A stretch of DNA of 51,377 nt from an uncultured Ellagibacter sp. (GTDB lineage: Bacteria; Actinomycetota; Coriobacteriia; Coriobacteriales; Eggerthellaceae). Made by a program: the position numbers and the translations under genes. The notes under the pieces are model-generated. The model had not been told where the DNA came from. It did not search any database and saw only the letters and a list, made by a program, of their open reading frames with translations. The stretch covers positions 1 to 51,377 of the forward strand of contig CAKUKU010000016.1 in assembly GCA_934663775.1 (NCBI GenBank). The letters run 5' to 3'. This document shows, one piece after another, positions 38,711-49,242 of the stretch (positions are counted from its first letter, which is position 1; each line of letters starts with the position of its first letter).

Positions 38711-40996
38711 ATGGATCACAAGGATATGACATATATGCTCTCCTCGCGGCTTGGTGGGGAACTGGTGGGCCGCGGCTCGGGCCTTGGCGCGGAGGCGGAC
38801 GATGTCAGCGCTGCGCGCGCACGGGCAGCGCTTCCCAGCGATGCGCCCCCAAGCCTCAATGCGGCCCAGCTTGAGGCTGTTACTACGACGGAGGGCTACG
38901 TGCGCGTCATCGCAGGTGCCGGAACGGGCAAGACGCGCGCCCTTACGGAGCGCTTCGCATACTTGGTAAACGACCTCGGCATCATGCCGGGAAATATCCT
39001 GTGCGTCACCTTCACCAACAAGGCCGCGAACGAGATGCGCTACCGCATCCGCGCGCTCACCGGCGACAACGACACGGGCTTCATCAACACCTTCCACGGC
39101 TTCTGCGTCTCGGTACTGCAAGAGGATTCGCACGCCGTTCAATACCCGAAGAGCTTTCTCGTGCTCGATAACGCCGACATCGATCAGATGCTTCAAACCA
39201 TCTACGACGAGCGGGGGCTCACGCTGCGCGATATGACGTTCGGTCGCGCGCGCGACGTGATCGAAATTATGAAGATCAAGAATCGGCCCGATTACTACTG
39301 CGACCTGCTTGCCATGCCGCTCGCCTCCCTGCGCGAAAAGTACGAGCGGGCAACCGACGTGCGCGACATCATCTTCTACGGATATCTATACCAGGAGAAG
39401 AAGTGCTTCGCCTTCGACTACAACGATCTTATTGTCGTCGTGCTCTTCATCTTCGATCAGCATCCTGATATTCGGCTGAAATGGCAAAAGCGCCTGGAAT
39501 ACGTCATGGTCGACGAGTTCCAGGACATCGACACGTTGCAGTACGAGCTTATGAGCGTGCTTGCCGGCTACCACAAAAACCTGTTCGTGGTGGGTGATCC
39601 CGACCAGACCATCTACACCTGGCGCGGCGCTGACGTGCGCTTCCTCCTCGATTTCGACCAGGCGTTCCCGGGGACGCGCACCATCATGATGCTTGAGAAC
39701 TACCGCTCGACCCCCGAGGTCATCGCGGTGGCGAACTCGCTTATCGAGAAGAACCGTCAACGCATCCCGAAGGACTTGCGCGCATGCCGCACCCAGCACG
39801 GGCCTACGGTGTGGCATCACGCGAAAACCTCCGACGATGAGGCGAAATGGATTGCCGAAGGGGTGCGTGCGCTCCATGATGGGGGCATACGTTATCGCGA
39901 TATGGCGGTGCTCTACCGTGCGCACTACGCATCGCGCCCGGTGGAGGAGGCGTTCCTGAGGGCCGAGATCCCGCACGCGGTGTATTCGGGTGTGCCGTTC
40001 TACGGGCGCAAGGAAATCAAGGACTCCCTCGCTTACCTGCGGCTTGTCGCGTATCAGGACGACCTCTCCTTCATGCGCGTGGCAAACGTTCCCAAGCGCA
40101 ATCTCGGGCAGCGCCGCATGGCGTTTCTTAAGGATTACGCCGAAGTGCACGCGTGCTCGCTTTTCCAGGCGCTCGAGCAGACGATTGAGAATGAGATATT
40201 CAAACGCACCAAGGCGAAGCAGCTCGTGGCGCTCGTGCGCAAGTTCCGCGGATCGTTCGAGGGCAGGCCGGTGTCGGAGGTTCTTGCCGCTCTCATTAAT
40301 GAAAGCGGCTATGAACAGGCGCTTCGCACGGAGGGAAGCCAGGAGCGGCTCGACAACGTGGCAGAGCTCAAGCAGTCTATTTACGAGTTCGAGAGCAACT
40401 GCGGGGAGGAGGTGACGCTCGAGCACTACCTTTCCCATGTGGCGCTGCTCACCAATGCCGATGCGCTCGACGAAGCTCAGGACAAGGTGCGCCTTATGAC
40501 TATCCATGCCGCTAAGGGCTTGGAATTCCCGCATGTCTTTCTGTGCTCGCTTTCCGAGGGTGTGCTCCCGTCGCGCAAGACGAAAACGATCGAGGGAATG
40601 GAAGAGGAGCGCAGGCTCGCGTTCGTTGCGGTGACCCGAGCGCGGGACGGGCTCTATCTTTCTGAGGCGGCAGGCTTCTCGCATGAAGGCTCGCCGCGCC
40701 ACCCGTCGCGCTTCTTGCTCGACATCGACCAGGGCGCTCTGCAGTTCTCGAACAAGCCGAGCGACGAGGAGCTTTCCTGTGCGCGGGCGGTGTATGCCGC
40801 AAGCGACAAATGGATGGTCGGCATGGCTTCCGACGCTCGCTTCTCGCCGGGCGACTGCGTGCTCCACAAGGCGTTCGGGCGGGGCGTCGTCGAGCGTCTC
40901 GACGAGGAGAAGCGCGCCTACATCGTGCATTTCGACTCGCTTGACACGCCGCGCGCCATCTCGTTTCGGGCGAAGCTCGACGCAGGTGACGCCTAG
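38711..40996 (+). CDS. pcrA: ATP-dependent DNA helicase, UvrD/PcrA family
   Basis: A 761-residue superfamily 1A helicase that unwinds DNA 3' to 5' in repair and recombination. Motifs in order: Q motif LNAAQLEAV, Walker A AGAGTGKT near residue 74, Ia TFTNKAANEM, Walker B VDEFQDID, III VVGDPDQTIYTWRGA, IV ENYRST, V VRLMTIHAAKGLEFP and VI RRLAFVAVTRARDGL. A C-terminal Tudor-like patch (GDCVLHKAFGRGVV) matches PcrA-type proteins that contact RNA polymerase. A 45-residue N-terminal extension precedes the Q motif. A LexA box covers its promoter and no ribosome site precedes the ATG. It could be the main PcrA or a paralogue. Confidence 0.94.
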   Translation: MDHKDMTYMLSSRLGGELVGRGSGLGAEADDVSAARARAALPSDAPPSLNAAQLEAVTTTEGYVRVIAGAGTGKTRALTERFAYLVNDLGIMPGNILCVTFTNKAANEMRYRIRALTGDNDTGFINTFHGFCVSVLQEDSHAVQYPKSFLVLDNADIDQMLQTIYDERGLTLRDMTFGRARDVIEIMKIKNRPDYYCDLLAMPLASLREKYERATDVRDIIFYGYLYQEKKCFAFDYNDLIVVVLFIFDQHPDIRLKWQKRLEYVMVDEFQDIDTLQYELMSVLAGYHKNLFVVGDPDQTIYTWRGADVRFLLDFDQAFPGTRTIMMLENYRSTPEVIAVANSLIEKNRQRIPKDLRACRTQHGPTVWHHAKTSDDEAKWIAEGVRALHDGGIRYRDMAVLYRAHYASRPVEEAFLRAEIPHAVYSGVPFYGRKEIKDSLAYLRLVAYQDDLSFMRVANVPKRNLGQRRMAFLKDYAEVHACSLFQALEQTIENEIFKRTKAKQLVALVRKFRGSFEGRPVSEVLAALINESGYEQALRTEGSQERLDNVAELKQSIYEFESNCGEEVTLEHYLSHVALLTNADALDEAQDKVRLMTIHAAKGLEFPHVFLCSLSEGVLPSRKTKTIEGMEEERRLAFVAVTRARDGLYLSEAAGFSHEGSPRHPSRFLLDIDQGALQFSNKPSDEELSCARAVYAASDKWMVGMASDARFSPGDCVLHKAFGRGVVERLDEEKRAYIVHFDSLDTPRAISFRAKLDAGDA

Positions 40997-41009
40997 GGAA
41001 ACGCTGAGT

Positions 41010-41060
41010 GTGTAGCAAATGCGCCAGGCGGGCGCATGCCGCCTGGCGCATTTGCTACAC
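41010..41060. repeat. Perfect 22-bp inverted repeat between the helicase gene and uvrC
   Basis: Arms 41010-41031 and 41039-41060 are exact reverse complements around the loop GCGCATG. The stem is GC-rich at the tip and has AAAT/ATTT near its base. It could terminate the helicase transcript, but no T run follows; its right arm holds most of the extended -10 of uvrC (41053-41061). Confidence 0.9.
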
Positions 41061-41061
41061 T
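41053..41061 (+). promoter_or_regulatory. Extended -10 promoter of uvrC, leaderless geometry
   Basis: TGC then TACACT, then 7 bases, then ATG 41069. It lies inside the right arm of the 22-bp inverted repeat. Same 11-mer TTTGCTACACT and same gap as at ygbA. Confidence 0.6.
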
Positions 41062-41068
41062 TCGAGGT

Positions 41069-43027
41069 ATGGAAAAGAACAACGTGAAAGAAACCCAAGC
41101 GGAGAAGATCGCGCGCATTAAGCGCGGCCTCGACGCTGTGCCGACCCTGCCCGGCGTGTACCTCTGGAAGGACAAGGACGGCCAGGTCATCTACGTGGGC
41201 AAGGCGAAGCAGCTGCGCGCCCGCATGCGCCAGTACGTGAACTTCCAGGACGACCGCGCGAAGATTCCGCTGCTTGTCGACCAGATCGACTCGTTCGAGT
41301 ACATCGTCGTCGGCAACGAGCACGAATCGCTCGTGCTCGAGAAAAACCTGATTAATCAGTACGCCCCGTTCTTCAATGCCGACTTCAAGGACGACAAGTC
41401 CTACCCGTTCATCGCGCTCACGAAAGGCGACGTGTTCCCCGCCATCAAGTACACGCGCGAGAAGCACAAGCCCGACACGCGCTACTTCGGACCCTACACT
41501 GATTCGCGCGCGGCCCGTCGCATGGTCGACATCGCGCGGCGCGTCGTGCCCCTATGCGCGACGTCGTGCGCTGATTGGCGGAATCTCTCGCGCCGCCTTG
41601 AGAACGACCCGCTCGCGATGATGAAATCCGACGTGCGTCCCTGCTTCGACTTCCATGTGGGCTTAGGCCCTGGCGCATGCTGCGGGCGCATCACCCCCGA
41701 GGAGTACGCCGCGAACGTGCGCCGCATCGAGCGCTTCCTCGCAGGGCATCATCGGGAGTTTCTCGATGAGCTCTCGGCTGAGATGGCCGACGCGGCCGCC
41801 GAGCTCGACTTCGAGCGCGCCGCCCGGATCAAGGCGCGCATCGACACCATCAATTCGCTCACCGACAAGCAGCATGCGGTGTCAGCCCATAACCTGAACG
41901 CCGACGTCGTGGGCCTTTTCCGCGAGGAGACGGTCGCGGGTGCGCACGTGCTCGTCATCCGCGAGGGGCGCATCATCAACTCGAACGAGTTCGTCTTGAA
42001 CCGCGGGCGCGATGTTCCCGACCAGGACCTTCTCCACAACTTCCTCCTGCGCTACTACGACACGACCACTTCCATTCCCCACGAGGTCATCGTGCGGGAG
42101 CTGCCCGAGGACGAAGAGTCGATGGAGGCGTGGCTCACCGAGAAGCTTGCGAGCGCGCACGGGGCGAAGGTGCGCTTCACGGCTCCGCAGAAGGGGGAGA
42201 AGGCGGCGCTTGTCGACATGGCGGAGACAAACGCGAAGCACACGCTTATGCGCTACAAGGTGCGCACGAACTACGAGGACAAGCGCGTGAACGATGCGCT
42301 GTTGCAGCTCGAGAGCGCGCTCGCGCTCGACGCGCCGCCCATGCGCATCGAGTGCTTCGACATCTCGACGATCCACGGGTCGTATACGGTCGCGTCGATG
42401 GTCGTGTTCACGGGCGGTAAGCCCGACAAGAACCAGTACCGCCGTTTCAAGATCAAGACGCCGCTCGACGAGGCGAACGACTTCCTTTCGATGCAGGAGG
42501 TGATGAGCCGCCGCTATTGCGCCGAGCGCATGGCAGATGAGCGCTTTGGAAGCAAGCCCGACCTCATCATCCTCGACGGCGGCAAGCCGCAGCTGTCGGC
42601 TGTCATGGAGATGTTCGACCAGATGGGGATCGACGACATCGCCCTGTGCGGCTTAGCGAAGCGCGACGAGGAGCTCTTCGTCCCCTGGCAGGACACGGGG
42701 CCGGTCGTTTTGCCCTCGGGATCGGCGTCGCTCTACCTCGTGAAGCAGGTGCGCGACGAGGCGCATCGCTTTGCCATCACCTTCCACCGCGAGCTGCGCG
42801 GCAAGGGCATGACGGCAAGCATCTTGGACGAGGTAGCAGGCTTGGGTCCTGTCAGAAAGAAAGCCCTGCTCAAGCATTTTAAATCCTTCAAGAACTTGAA
42901 GGCTGCGAGCTTGGCGGAGATCAAAGAGGCCCACGTGGTGCCCGACGAGGTCGCCGAGGAGCTCCACCGCGTGATCGAGCAGTATAATGGCGAGCGAAAA
43001 GATGAACTGGTCGTCGGCGGCGAATAG
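41069..43027 (+). CDS. uvrC: Excinuclease ABC subunit C
   Basis: A 652-residue dual-incision nuclease of nucleotide excision repair. The N-terminal GIY-YIG domain has GVYLWKDKDGQVIYVGKAKQL (3' incision), a central UVR domain lies near residue 225-260 (AELDFERAARIKARID), the RNase H-like domain has ECFDISTIHG and LIILDGGKPQL (5' incision), and the C-terminus carries tandem HhH (LDEVAGLGPVRKKALLKHF). Length and motifs are standard. ATG 41069 is used because the family N-terminus begins here; an upstream in-frame ATG lies in the hairpin loop. rapZ follows after 12 bases. Confidence 0.97.
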   Translation: MEKNNVKETQAEKIARIKRGLDAVPTLPGVYLWKDKDGQVIYVGKAKQLRARMRQYVNFQDDRAKIPLLVDQIDSFEYIVVGNEHESLVLEKNLINQYAPFFNADFKDDKSYPFIALTKGDVFPAIKYTREKHKPDTRYFGPYTDSRAARRMVDIARRVVPLCATSCADWRNLSRRLENDPLAMMKSDVRPCFDFHVGLGPGACCGRITPEEYAANVRRIERFLAGHHREFLDELSAEMADAAAELDFERAARIKARIDTINSLTDKQHAVSAHNLNADVVGLFREETVAGAHVLVIREGRIINSNEFVLNRGRDVPDQDLLHNFLLRYYDTTTSIPHEVIVRELPEDEESMEAWLTEKLASAHGAKVRFTAPQKGEKAALVDMAETNAKHTLMRYKVRTNYEDKRVNDALLQLESALALDAPPMRIECFDISTIHGSYTVASMVVFTGGKPDKNQYRRFKIKTPLDEANDFLSMQEVMSRRYCAERMADERFGSKPDLIILDGGKPQLSAVMEMFDQMGIDDIALCGLAKRDEELFVPWQDTGPVVLPSGSASLYLVKQVRDEAHRFAITFHRELRGKGMTASILDEVAGLGPVRKKALLKHFKSFKNLKAASLAEIKEAHVVPDEVAEELHRVIEQYNGERKDELVVGGE

Positions 43028-43039
43028 GGGGTTGCAATC

Positions 43040-44014
43040 ATGGATGCGCGAAGCGAACGCGTCGAAGGTGCGCTCGGGCGCGAGGGCGAAGGCTGTTCGG
43101 GCAAGGACGGCGCGCCGTTAGAGGACATGCCCGAGCTCGTGATCGTCACCGGCATGAGCGGCGCCGGCCGCACCGAGGCGATGCACGTGTTCGAGGATTT
43201 GGGGTACTTCTGCGTCGACAATCTGCCGGCGAGCCTCATCGGCAACCTGCTCTCGCTTACCGGCATGCCCGGCCAGCCCGATGCGCGCCGCCGCCTCGCC
43301 GTGGTGTGCGATGCCCGCAACCGCGACTTCTTTCCCCAGTTGAAAGGCGAGGTCGAGAAACTCGAGCGCGAGGGCATCGACGTGTGCGTGCTGTTCTTGG
43401 ACGCCGACGACGACAAGCTCGTCGCGCGCTACAAGTCCTCGCGCCGCCGTCATCCGCTGTGCACCGACGGCACCACTATCGCTCAGGGCATCGAGCGCGA
43501 GCGGCAAATGCTCTACGACCTGCGCGAGATGGCGCACCACGTCGTCGACACCACCGACATGCTGCCTCAGCAGCTGCGCGAGACCATCCGTTCGCTGTTC
43601 GCGCGCGGCAACGAGCGGCGTGGGCTGGCGGTCACCGTGTACTCGTTCGGCTTCAAGCACGGCTCGCCGAGCGACGCGGATCTCGTCATGGACGTGCGCT
43701 TCCTGCCGAACCCGTACTACGATCCCGAGCTGCGCTACTTGACCGGGCTTGATGCACCGGTGCGCGACTTCGTGATGTATCGTGAGGAAACTACCGAATT
43801 TGTGAAACGCTGGCGCGCGCTGCTCGACTGCGTCATGCCCGGCTACGTCGCCGAGGGCAAGCAGCAGCTCGCCATCGCCATCGGGTGCACGGGCGGGCAG
43901 CATAGAAGCGTCGCCATCGCCGAGTCGACGGGCGACTACCTGAAGTCGAACGGCTATCGCGTCTCCGTCGCGCATCGCGACCTGAAGCTCGCCGCCCGCA
44001 GCGCGCGAAAGTAG
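43040..44014 (+). CDS. rapZ: RapZ/YvcJ family nucleotide-binding protein (RNase adapter)
   Basis: A 324-residue P-loop protein. GMSGAGRTEA near residue 36 is the Walker A with Arg in place of Lys, as is common in actinobacterial RapZ; VEDLG-like VFEDLGYFCVDNLPASL follows. The C-terminal metabolite-binding domain contains YSFGFKHGSPSDADLVMDVRFLPNP and IGCTGGQHRSVAIAE. In E. coli RapZ controls glucosamine-6-phosphate synthase through small RNAs; in Gram-positives the role is less clear. The first 29 residues are charged and non-conserved, so ATG 43127 is a possible alternative start. It is first of the conserved rapZ-yvcK-whiA trio. Confidence 0.95.
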   Translation: MDARSERVEGALGREGEGCSGKDGAPLEDMPELVIVTGMSGAGRTEAMHVFEDLGYFCVDNLPASLIGNLLSLTGMPGQPDARRRLAVVCDARNRDFFPQLKGEVEKLEREGIDVCVLFLDADDDKLVARYKSSRRRHPLCTDGTTIAQGIERERQMLYDLREMAHHVVDTTDMLPQQLRETIRSLFARGNERRGLAVTVYSFGFKHGSPSDADLVMDVRFLPNPYYDPELRYLTGLDAPVRDFVMYREETTEFVKRWRALLDCVMPGYVAEGKQQLAIAIGCTGGQHRSVAIAESTGDYLKSNGYRVSVAHRDLKLAARSARK

Positions 44015-44019
44015 CGGCC

Positions 44020-45111
44020 ATGAAAAAGATTCCTTTTCTCCAAGACCCCTCGGCGACCGCGGCCTTCGCGGCGCTGCGCGATCTGCCCCTGCCTCGGGCG
44101 GCGCACACCCCGCGCGGCGAGAAGATTCACGCGGTCGTCATCGGCGGCGGCACGGGCGCGCCGGTTTCCATCCGCACCTTGCTCTCGTTGGGCGTCGAAA
44201 CGAGCGCGGTCGTCGCCATGGCAGACGACGGCGGCTCGACCGGCCTTCTGCGCGAGGAGGCAGACGTGACCCCGCCGGGAGACGTGCGCAAATGCATCCT
44301 CGCTATGGCAGCCGACCCGCAAGATCCGCTCACCCGCGCGTTCAAGTATCGGTTCCCCATCGCGAACAATCACTCGCTCGGCAACCTCATGCTCGTCGCG
44401 CTCGAGGATGCGTGCGGGTCGTTTCCCGAGGCCATCTCGGTGTGCGAGCGTATGCTCGATGCGCGTGGACACGTGTATCCCTCAACGCTCACACACGTCA
44501 CGCTCGCCGCGAGGACGCGTGGCGGCGAGACGCTCGAGGGGCAGGCGGTCGCCTGCCATTCGGACACGGCGCTCTCGCGCGTGGCGCTTCGCAGCAAGGG
44601 CCCCATCGAGCCCTACGCGCCCGCGCTCGCGGCCATCCGCGAGGCCGACCTCATCGTACTCGGCCCGGGGTCGCTGTTCACGTCGATCATCCCGAACCTG
44701 CTGGTCCCGGGCGTGGCCGACGCCATCCGCGACTCGAAGGGCGCTACCGTGTTCGTCTGCGGCTTGGCCGACGTGCAGGGCGAGACGCTTCACCTGAACG
44801 CCCGAGATCACGTTGAGGCGCTGCTCGACCACGGCATGCGCGGGCTTTTGGACTACGTGCTCATCCATTCTTCACGTCCGCTTGCGCCCGAGCGCGACGC
44901 GCGCGCATGCGCTGCGCCGGACGGTCAGAGGCGCGCGGAAATCCACCCGGTCGCCATCACCTATGAGGACGCGATGGCGATCCAGTCCCAGGGCCCGCGC
45001 GTCATCGTTCGCGATTTGGTCGATCACGAGCGCCCCACCTGGCACGATCCCGCGGCGTTCCGCGAGGCGCTTTGGGGGGTGCTCAAGCTATGTCGTTCAC
45101 GTCGGAAGTAA
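44020..45111 (+). CDS. yvcK: Gluconeogenesis factor YvcK (CofD-like, UDP-sugar binding)
   Basis: A 363-residue protein of the YvcK/CofD family. The nucleotide-binding start VVIGGGTGAPVSIRTLL is followed by VAMADDGGSTGLLRE, PPGDVRKCI, NHSLGNLML and LIVLGPGSLFTSIIPNLLV, all family hallmarks. YvcK is needed for growth on gluconeogenic carbon sources and normal cell shape in Bacillus and mycobacteria. It begins 6 bases after rapZ and overlaps whiA by 22 bases. A 40-residue N-terminal segment precedes the domain. Confidence 0.95.
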   Translation: MKKIPFLQDPSATAAFAALRDLPLPRAAHTPRGEKIHAVVIGGGTGAPVSIRTLLSLGVETSAVVAMADDGGSTGLLREEADVTPPGDVRKCILAMAADPQDPLTRAFKYRFPIANNHSLGNLMLVALEDACGSFPEAISVCERMLDARGHVYPSTLTHVTLAARTRGGETLEGQAVACHSDTALSRVALRSKGPIEPYAPALAAIREADLIVLGPGSLFTSIIPNLLVPGVADAIRDSKGATVFVCGLADVQGETLHLNARDHVEALLDHGMRGLLDYVLIHSSRPLAPERDARACAAPDGQRRAEIHPVAITYEDAMAIQSQGPRVIVRDLVDHERPTWHDPAAFREALWGVLKLCRSRRK

Positions 45112-46031
45112 AAGACGAGCTCGCGCGCGTGGCGCCCGAATGCTCGCATTGCGGCAAGGCCACTCTCGCTGCTCTCGTGCGCATCGAGGGCACGCTGTTT
45201 GTCTCCGGTCCCGGGCGCTATCGCGTGGAAATCGCCACGGACGTGCCGAGCGTCGCGCGTCTCGTGATCAAGCTTCTGCACGGCATCTATCAGCTGCGCA
45301 CCGAGCTTACGGTCAGGCGAAGCGTTCTTCATAAGACGCCTAACTACCTGATCGAAGTCCCCGCGCAGCCGCATCTCGCGAAGTCGCTGCTCGATCTTGG
45401 GGTCATCACGAAGGAAGGCGGCCTGGAAGTGGGCATTCGCCCCGACATCGTGGCCAAGCAGTGTTGCGCTGCGGCCTACGTGCGCGGGGCATTTTTGGGC
45501 AGCGGGTTCATCGCGAACCCGCGCGGCGACTTCCACTTCGAGATCACGGTCGAATCGGAGTCCCTCGCCGAGGGGCTTGTGACGTTGCTCGCCGACAAGG
45601 GCATCAAGGCGCGCATCATGCAGCGCAGAAGCTCGTATATGGTGTATCTGAAGTCGGGAAACGCGATTCTTGAGTTTCTGGCGTTCGCCGGCGCCCACCA
45701 GTGCGCGCTCGCGATGGAGGAGGAGCGCGTCGTGAAAAGCGTGCGCAACGACGTGAATCGCATGACGAACGCCGAGATCGCGAACCAGGCGAAATCCTCT
45801 TCAGCCGCGGTTGACCAGCTCTTCGCTATCCGCACCGTGCTTGAGGCGCACGGCATGGAGAACTTGCCGCCCGCGCTTCAGGAGTTCATCCGTCTGCGCG
45901 TGAGCTTCCCCGACGCGAGCATCAAGGAGCTCGGCGAGCGCGCGAACCCGCCGCTTTCCAAATCGGCGGTCTATCATCGCATTCGCCGCATCGAGCAGCT
46001 CGCGAGCGAAGCCGCAAACCGAAAAGCGTAG
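45090..46031 (+). CDS. whiA: WhiA-type DNA-binding regulator
   Basis: A 313-residue protein with an N-terminal degenerate LAGLIDADG homing-endonuclease-like domain (FTSEVKDELARV; CCAAAYVRGAFLGSGFIANP; HFEI) and a C-terminal helix-turn-helix (MTNAEIANQAKSSSAAVDQL; RVSFPDASIKELGERANPPLSKSAVYHRIRRI). WhiA controls sporulation septation in Streptomyces and has a cell-division and nucleoid role in other Gram-positives. Start ATG 45090 lies inside yvcK, giving MSFTSEVK, the expected N-terminus. It is the third gene of the rapZ-yvcK-whiA unit. Confidence 0.96.
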   Translation: MSFTSEVKDELARVAPECSHCGKATLAALVRIEGTLFVSGPGRYRVEIATDVPSVARLVIKLLHGIYQLRTELTVRRSVLHKTPNYLIEVPAQPHLAKSLLDLGVITKEGGLEVGIRPDIVAKQCCAAAYVRGAFLGSGFIANPRGDFHFEITVESESLAEGLVTLLADKGIKARIMQRRSSYMVYLKSGNAILEFLAFAGAHQCALAMEEERVVKSVRNDVNRMTNAEIANQAKSSSAAVDQLFAIRTVLEAHGMENLPPALQEFIRLRVSFPDASIKELGERANPPLSKSAVYHRIRRIEQLASEAANRKA

Positions 46032-46083
46032 CGGCCTTGCGGACAATTCGCCCGCAATCTGCGCGAGGGTGCTACGGGTGGGA

Positions 46084-46089
46084 TACACT
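46084..46089 (+). promoter_or_regulatory. -10 element candidate for gap
   Basis: TACACT, 44 bases before the gap start, with no good -35 at 17 bases. It would give a leader of about 37 bases that includes the strong ribosome site GAAAGGAG. Confidence 0.4.
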
Positions 46090-46091
46090 GA

Positions 46092-47135
<1,044 letters not shown>

Positions 47136-47153
47136 TCGGAATCATGCACGATC

Positions 47154-47184
47154 GGGCGGCTTCTTGCCGCCCGTTTCTTTCTTG
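47154..47184 (+). terminator. Rho-independent terminator between gap and pgk
   Basis: CGGGCGGC pairs with GCCGCCCG around TTCTT and is followed by TTTCTTTCTT. Read-through or a separate promoter must feed pgk. Confidence 0.85.
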
Positions 47185-47198
47185 AAAGAGGAGACTCA

Positions 47199-48383
<1,185 letters not shown>

Positions 48384-48401
48384 ACTGGCGGTATGCAAAG
48401 A

Positions 48402-48450
48402 GGGGAGGCGGCAAGGCGCGCGTGGCGTGCTTTCGTCTCCCCGTTCTTTT
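48402..48450 (+). terminator. Terminator-like hairpin between pgk and tpiA
   Basis: GGGGAG (48402-48407) pairs with CTCCCC (48437-48442) across a partly structured loop, followed by GTTCTTTTT. The stem is short for a 29-base loop, so this may attenuate rather than stop transcription. Confidence 0.55.
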
Positions 48451-48468
48451 TCGCGGAAAGGACTAGCC

Positions 48469-49242
48469 ATGGCAAGAAAACCCATGATGGCCGGCAACTG
48501 GAAGATGAACAACGCCATCGGTGAGGCAGTCGTGCTCACCCAGGAGATTTCCAACAACTGGTGGAAGGACTGGGAGGACAAGGTCGACGTCATCATCTGC
48601 CCGCCGTTTGTTGACTTGAAGCCGGTGAAGACGGTGCTCGAGTTCGACAAGACGAAGATCTTCGTCGGCGCGCAGAACGTGTACTGGGAGGAAGCCGGCG
48701 CGTTTACCGGCGAGGTGTCCGTTCCCATGATCCGCGAGTGCGGCTGCGACTATTGCATCGTCGGGCATTCGGAGCGCCGCGGACTTTTCGGCGAGACGAA
48801 CGAGGACGTGAACAAAAAAGTGCGCGCACTTCTGGACGGGCGCTTGAAGCCGATCGTGTGCGTGGGCGAGTCGCTTGCCGTGCGCGACGAGGGCACGACG
48901 AACGAGTACGTGTGTGCCCAGGTGAAGGCCGCGTTCGCGGGCGTCGATGCGGAAGACGCCGCGAAGTGCGTCGTCGCCTACGAGCCCATTTGGGCCATCG
49001 GCACCGGCCGTACCGCGACGCCCGAGCAGGCAGAAGAGGTGTGTGCGGCCATCCGTGCGCAACTCGCTGTGCTTTTCGGCGAGGAAACGGCACAGGCTAT
49101 GCGCATCCTCTACGGCGGCTCGATGAACCCCGGCAACGTCGACGCGCTTGTTGCCGAGCCCGACATCGACGGCGGGCTTATCGGCGGCGCGAGCCTCAAG
49201 TGTGACTCCTTCATCCAGCTCGTGAAGGCGGTCATGCAGTAA
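48469..49242 (+). CDS. tpiA: Triosephosphate isomerase
   Basis: A 257-residue TIM barrel. Features: AGNWKMN with the active-site Lys, GAQNVYWEEAGAFTGE, IVGHSERR with the electrophilic His, AYEPIWAIGTGRTATPEQA with the catalytic Glu and mobile loop, and ILYGGSMNPGN, GGLIGGASL for phosphate binding. Start ATG 48469 has GGAAAGGA upstream. Its stop shares one base with the gpmI start (TAATG), so the two are translationally coupled. Confidence 0.98.
   Translation: MARKPMMAGNWKMNNAIGEAVVLTQEISNNWWKDWEDKVDVIICPPFVDLKPVKTVLEFDKTKIFVGAQNVYWEEAGAFTGEVSVPMIRECGCDYCIVGHSERRGLFGETNEDVNKKVRALLDGRLKPIVCVGESLAVRDEGTTNEYVCAQVKAAFAGVDAEDAAKCVVAYEPIWAIGTGRTATPEQAEEVCAAIRAQLAVLFGEETAQAMRILYGGSMNPGNVDALVAEPDIDGGLIGGASLKCDSFIQLVKAVMQ

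Noticed and set aside
39386..41467. A 693-codon minus-strand frame across the helicase gene and the uvrC start
   Set aside because: Antisense shadow of pcrA; it would run through the 22-bp hairpin and both promoters and shows no recognisable domain.
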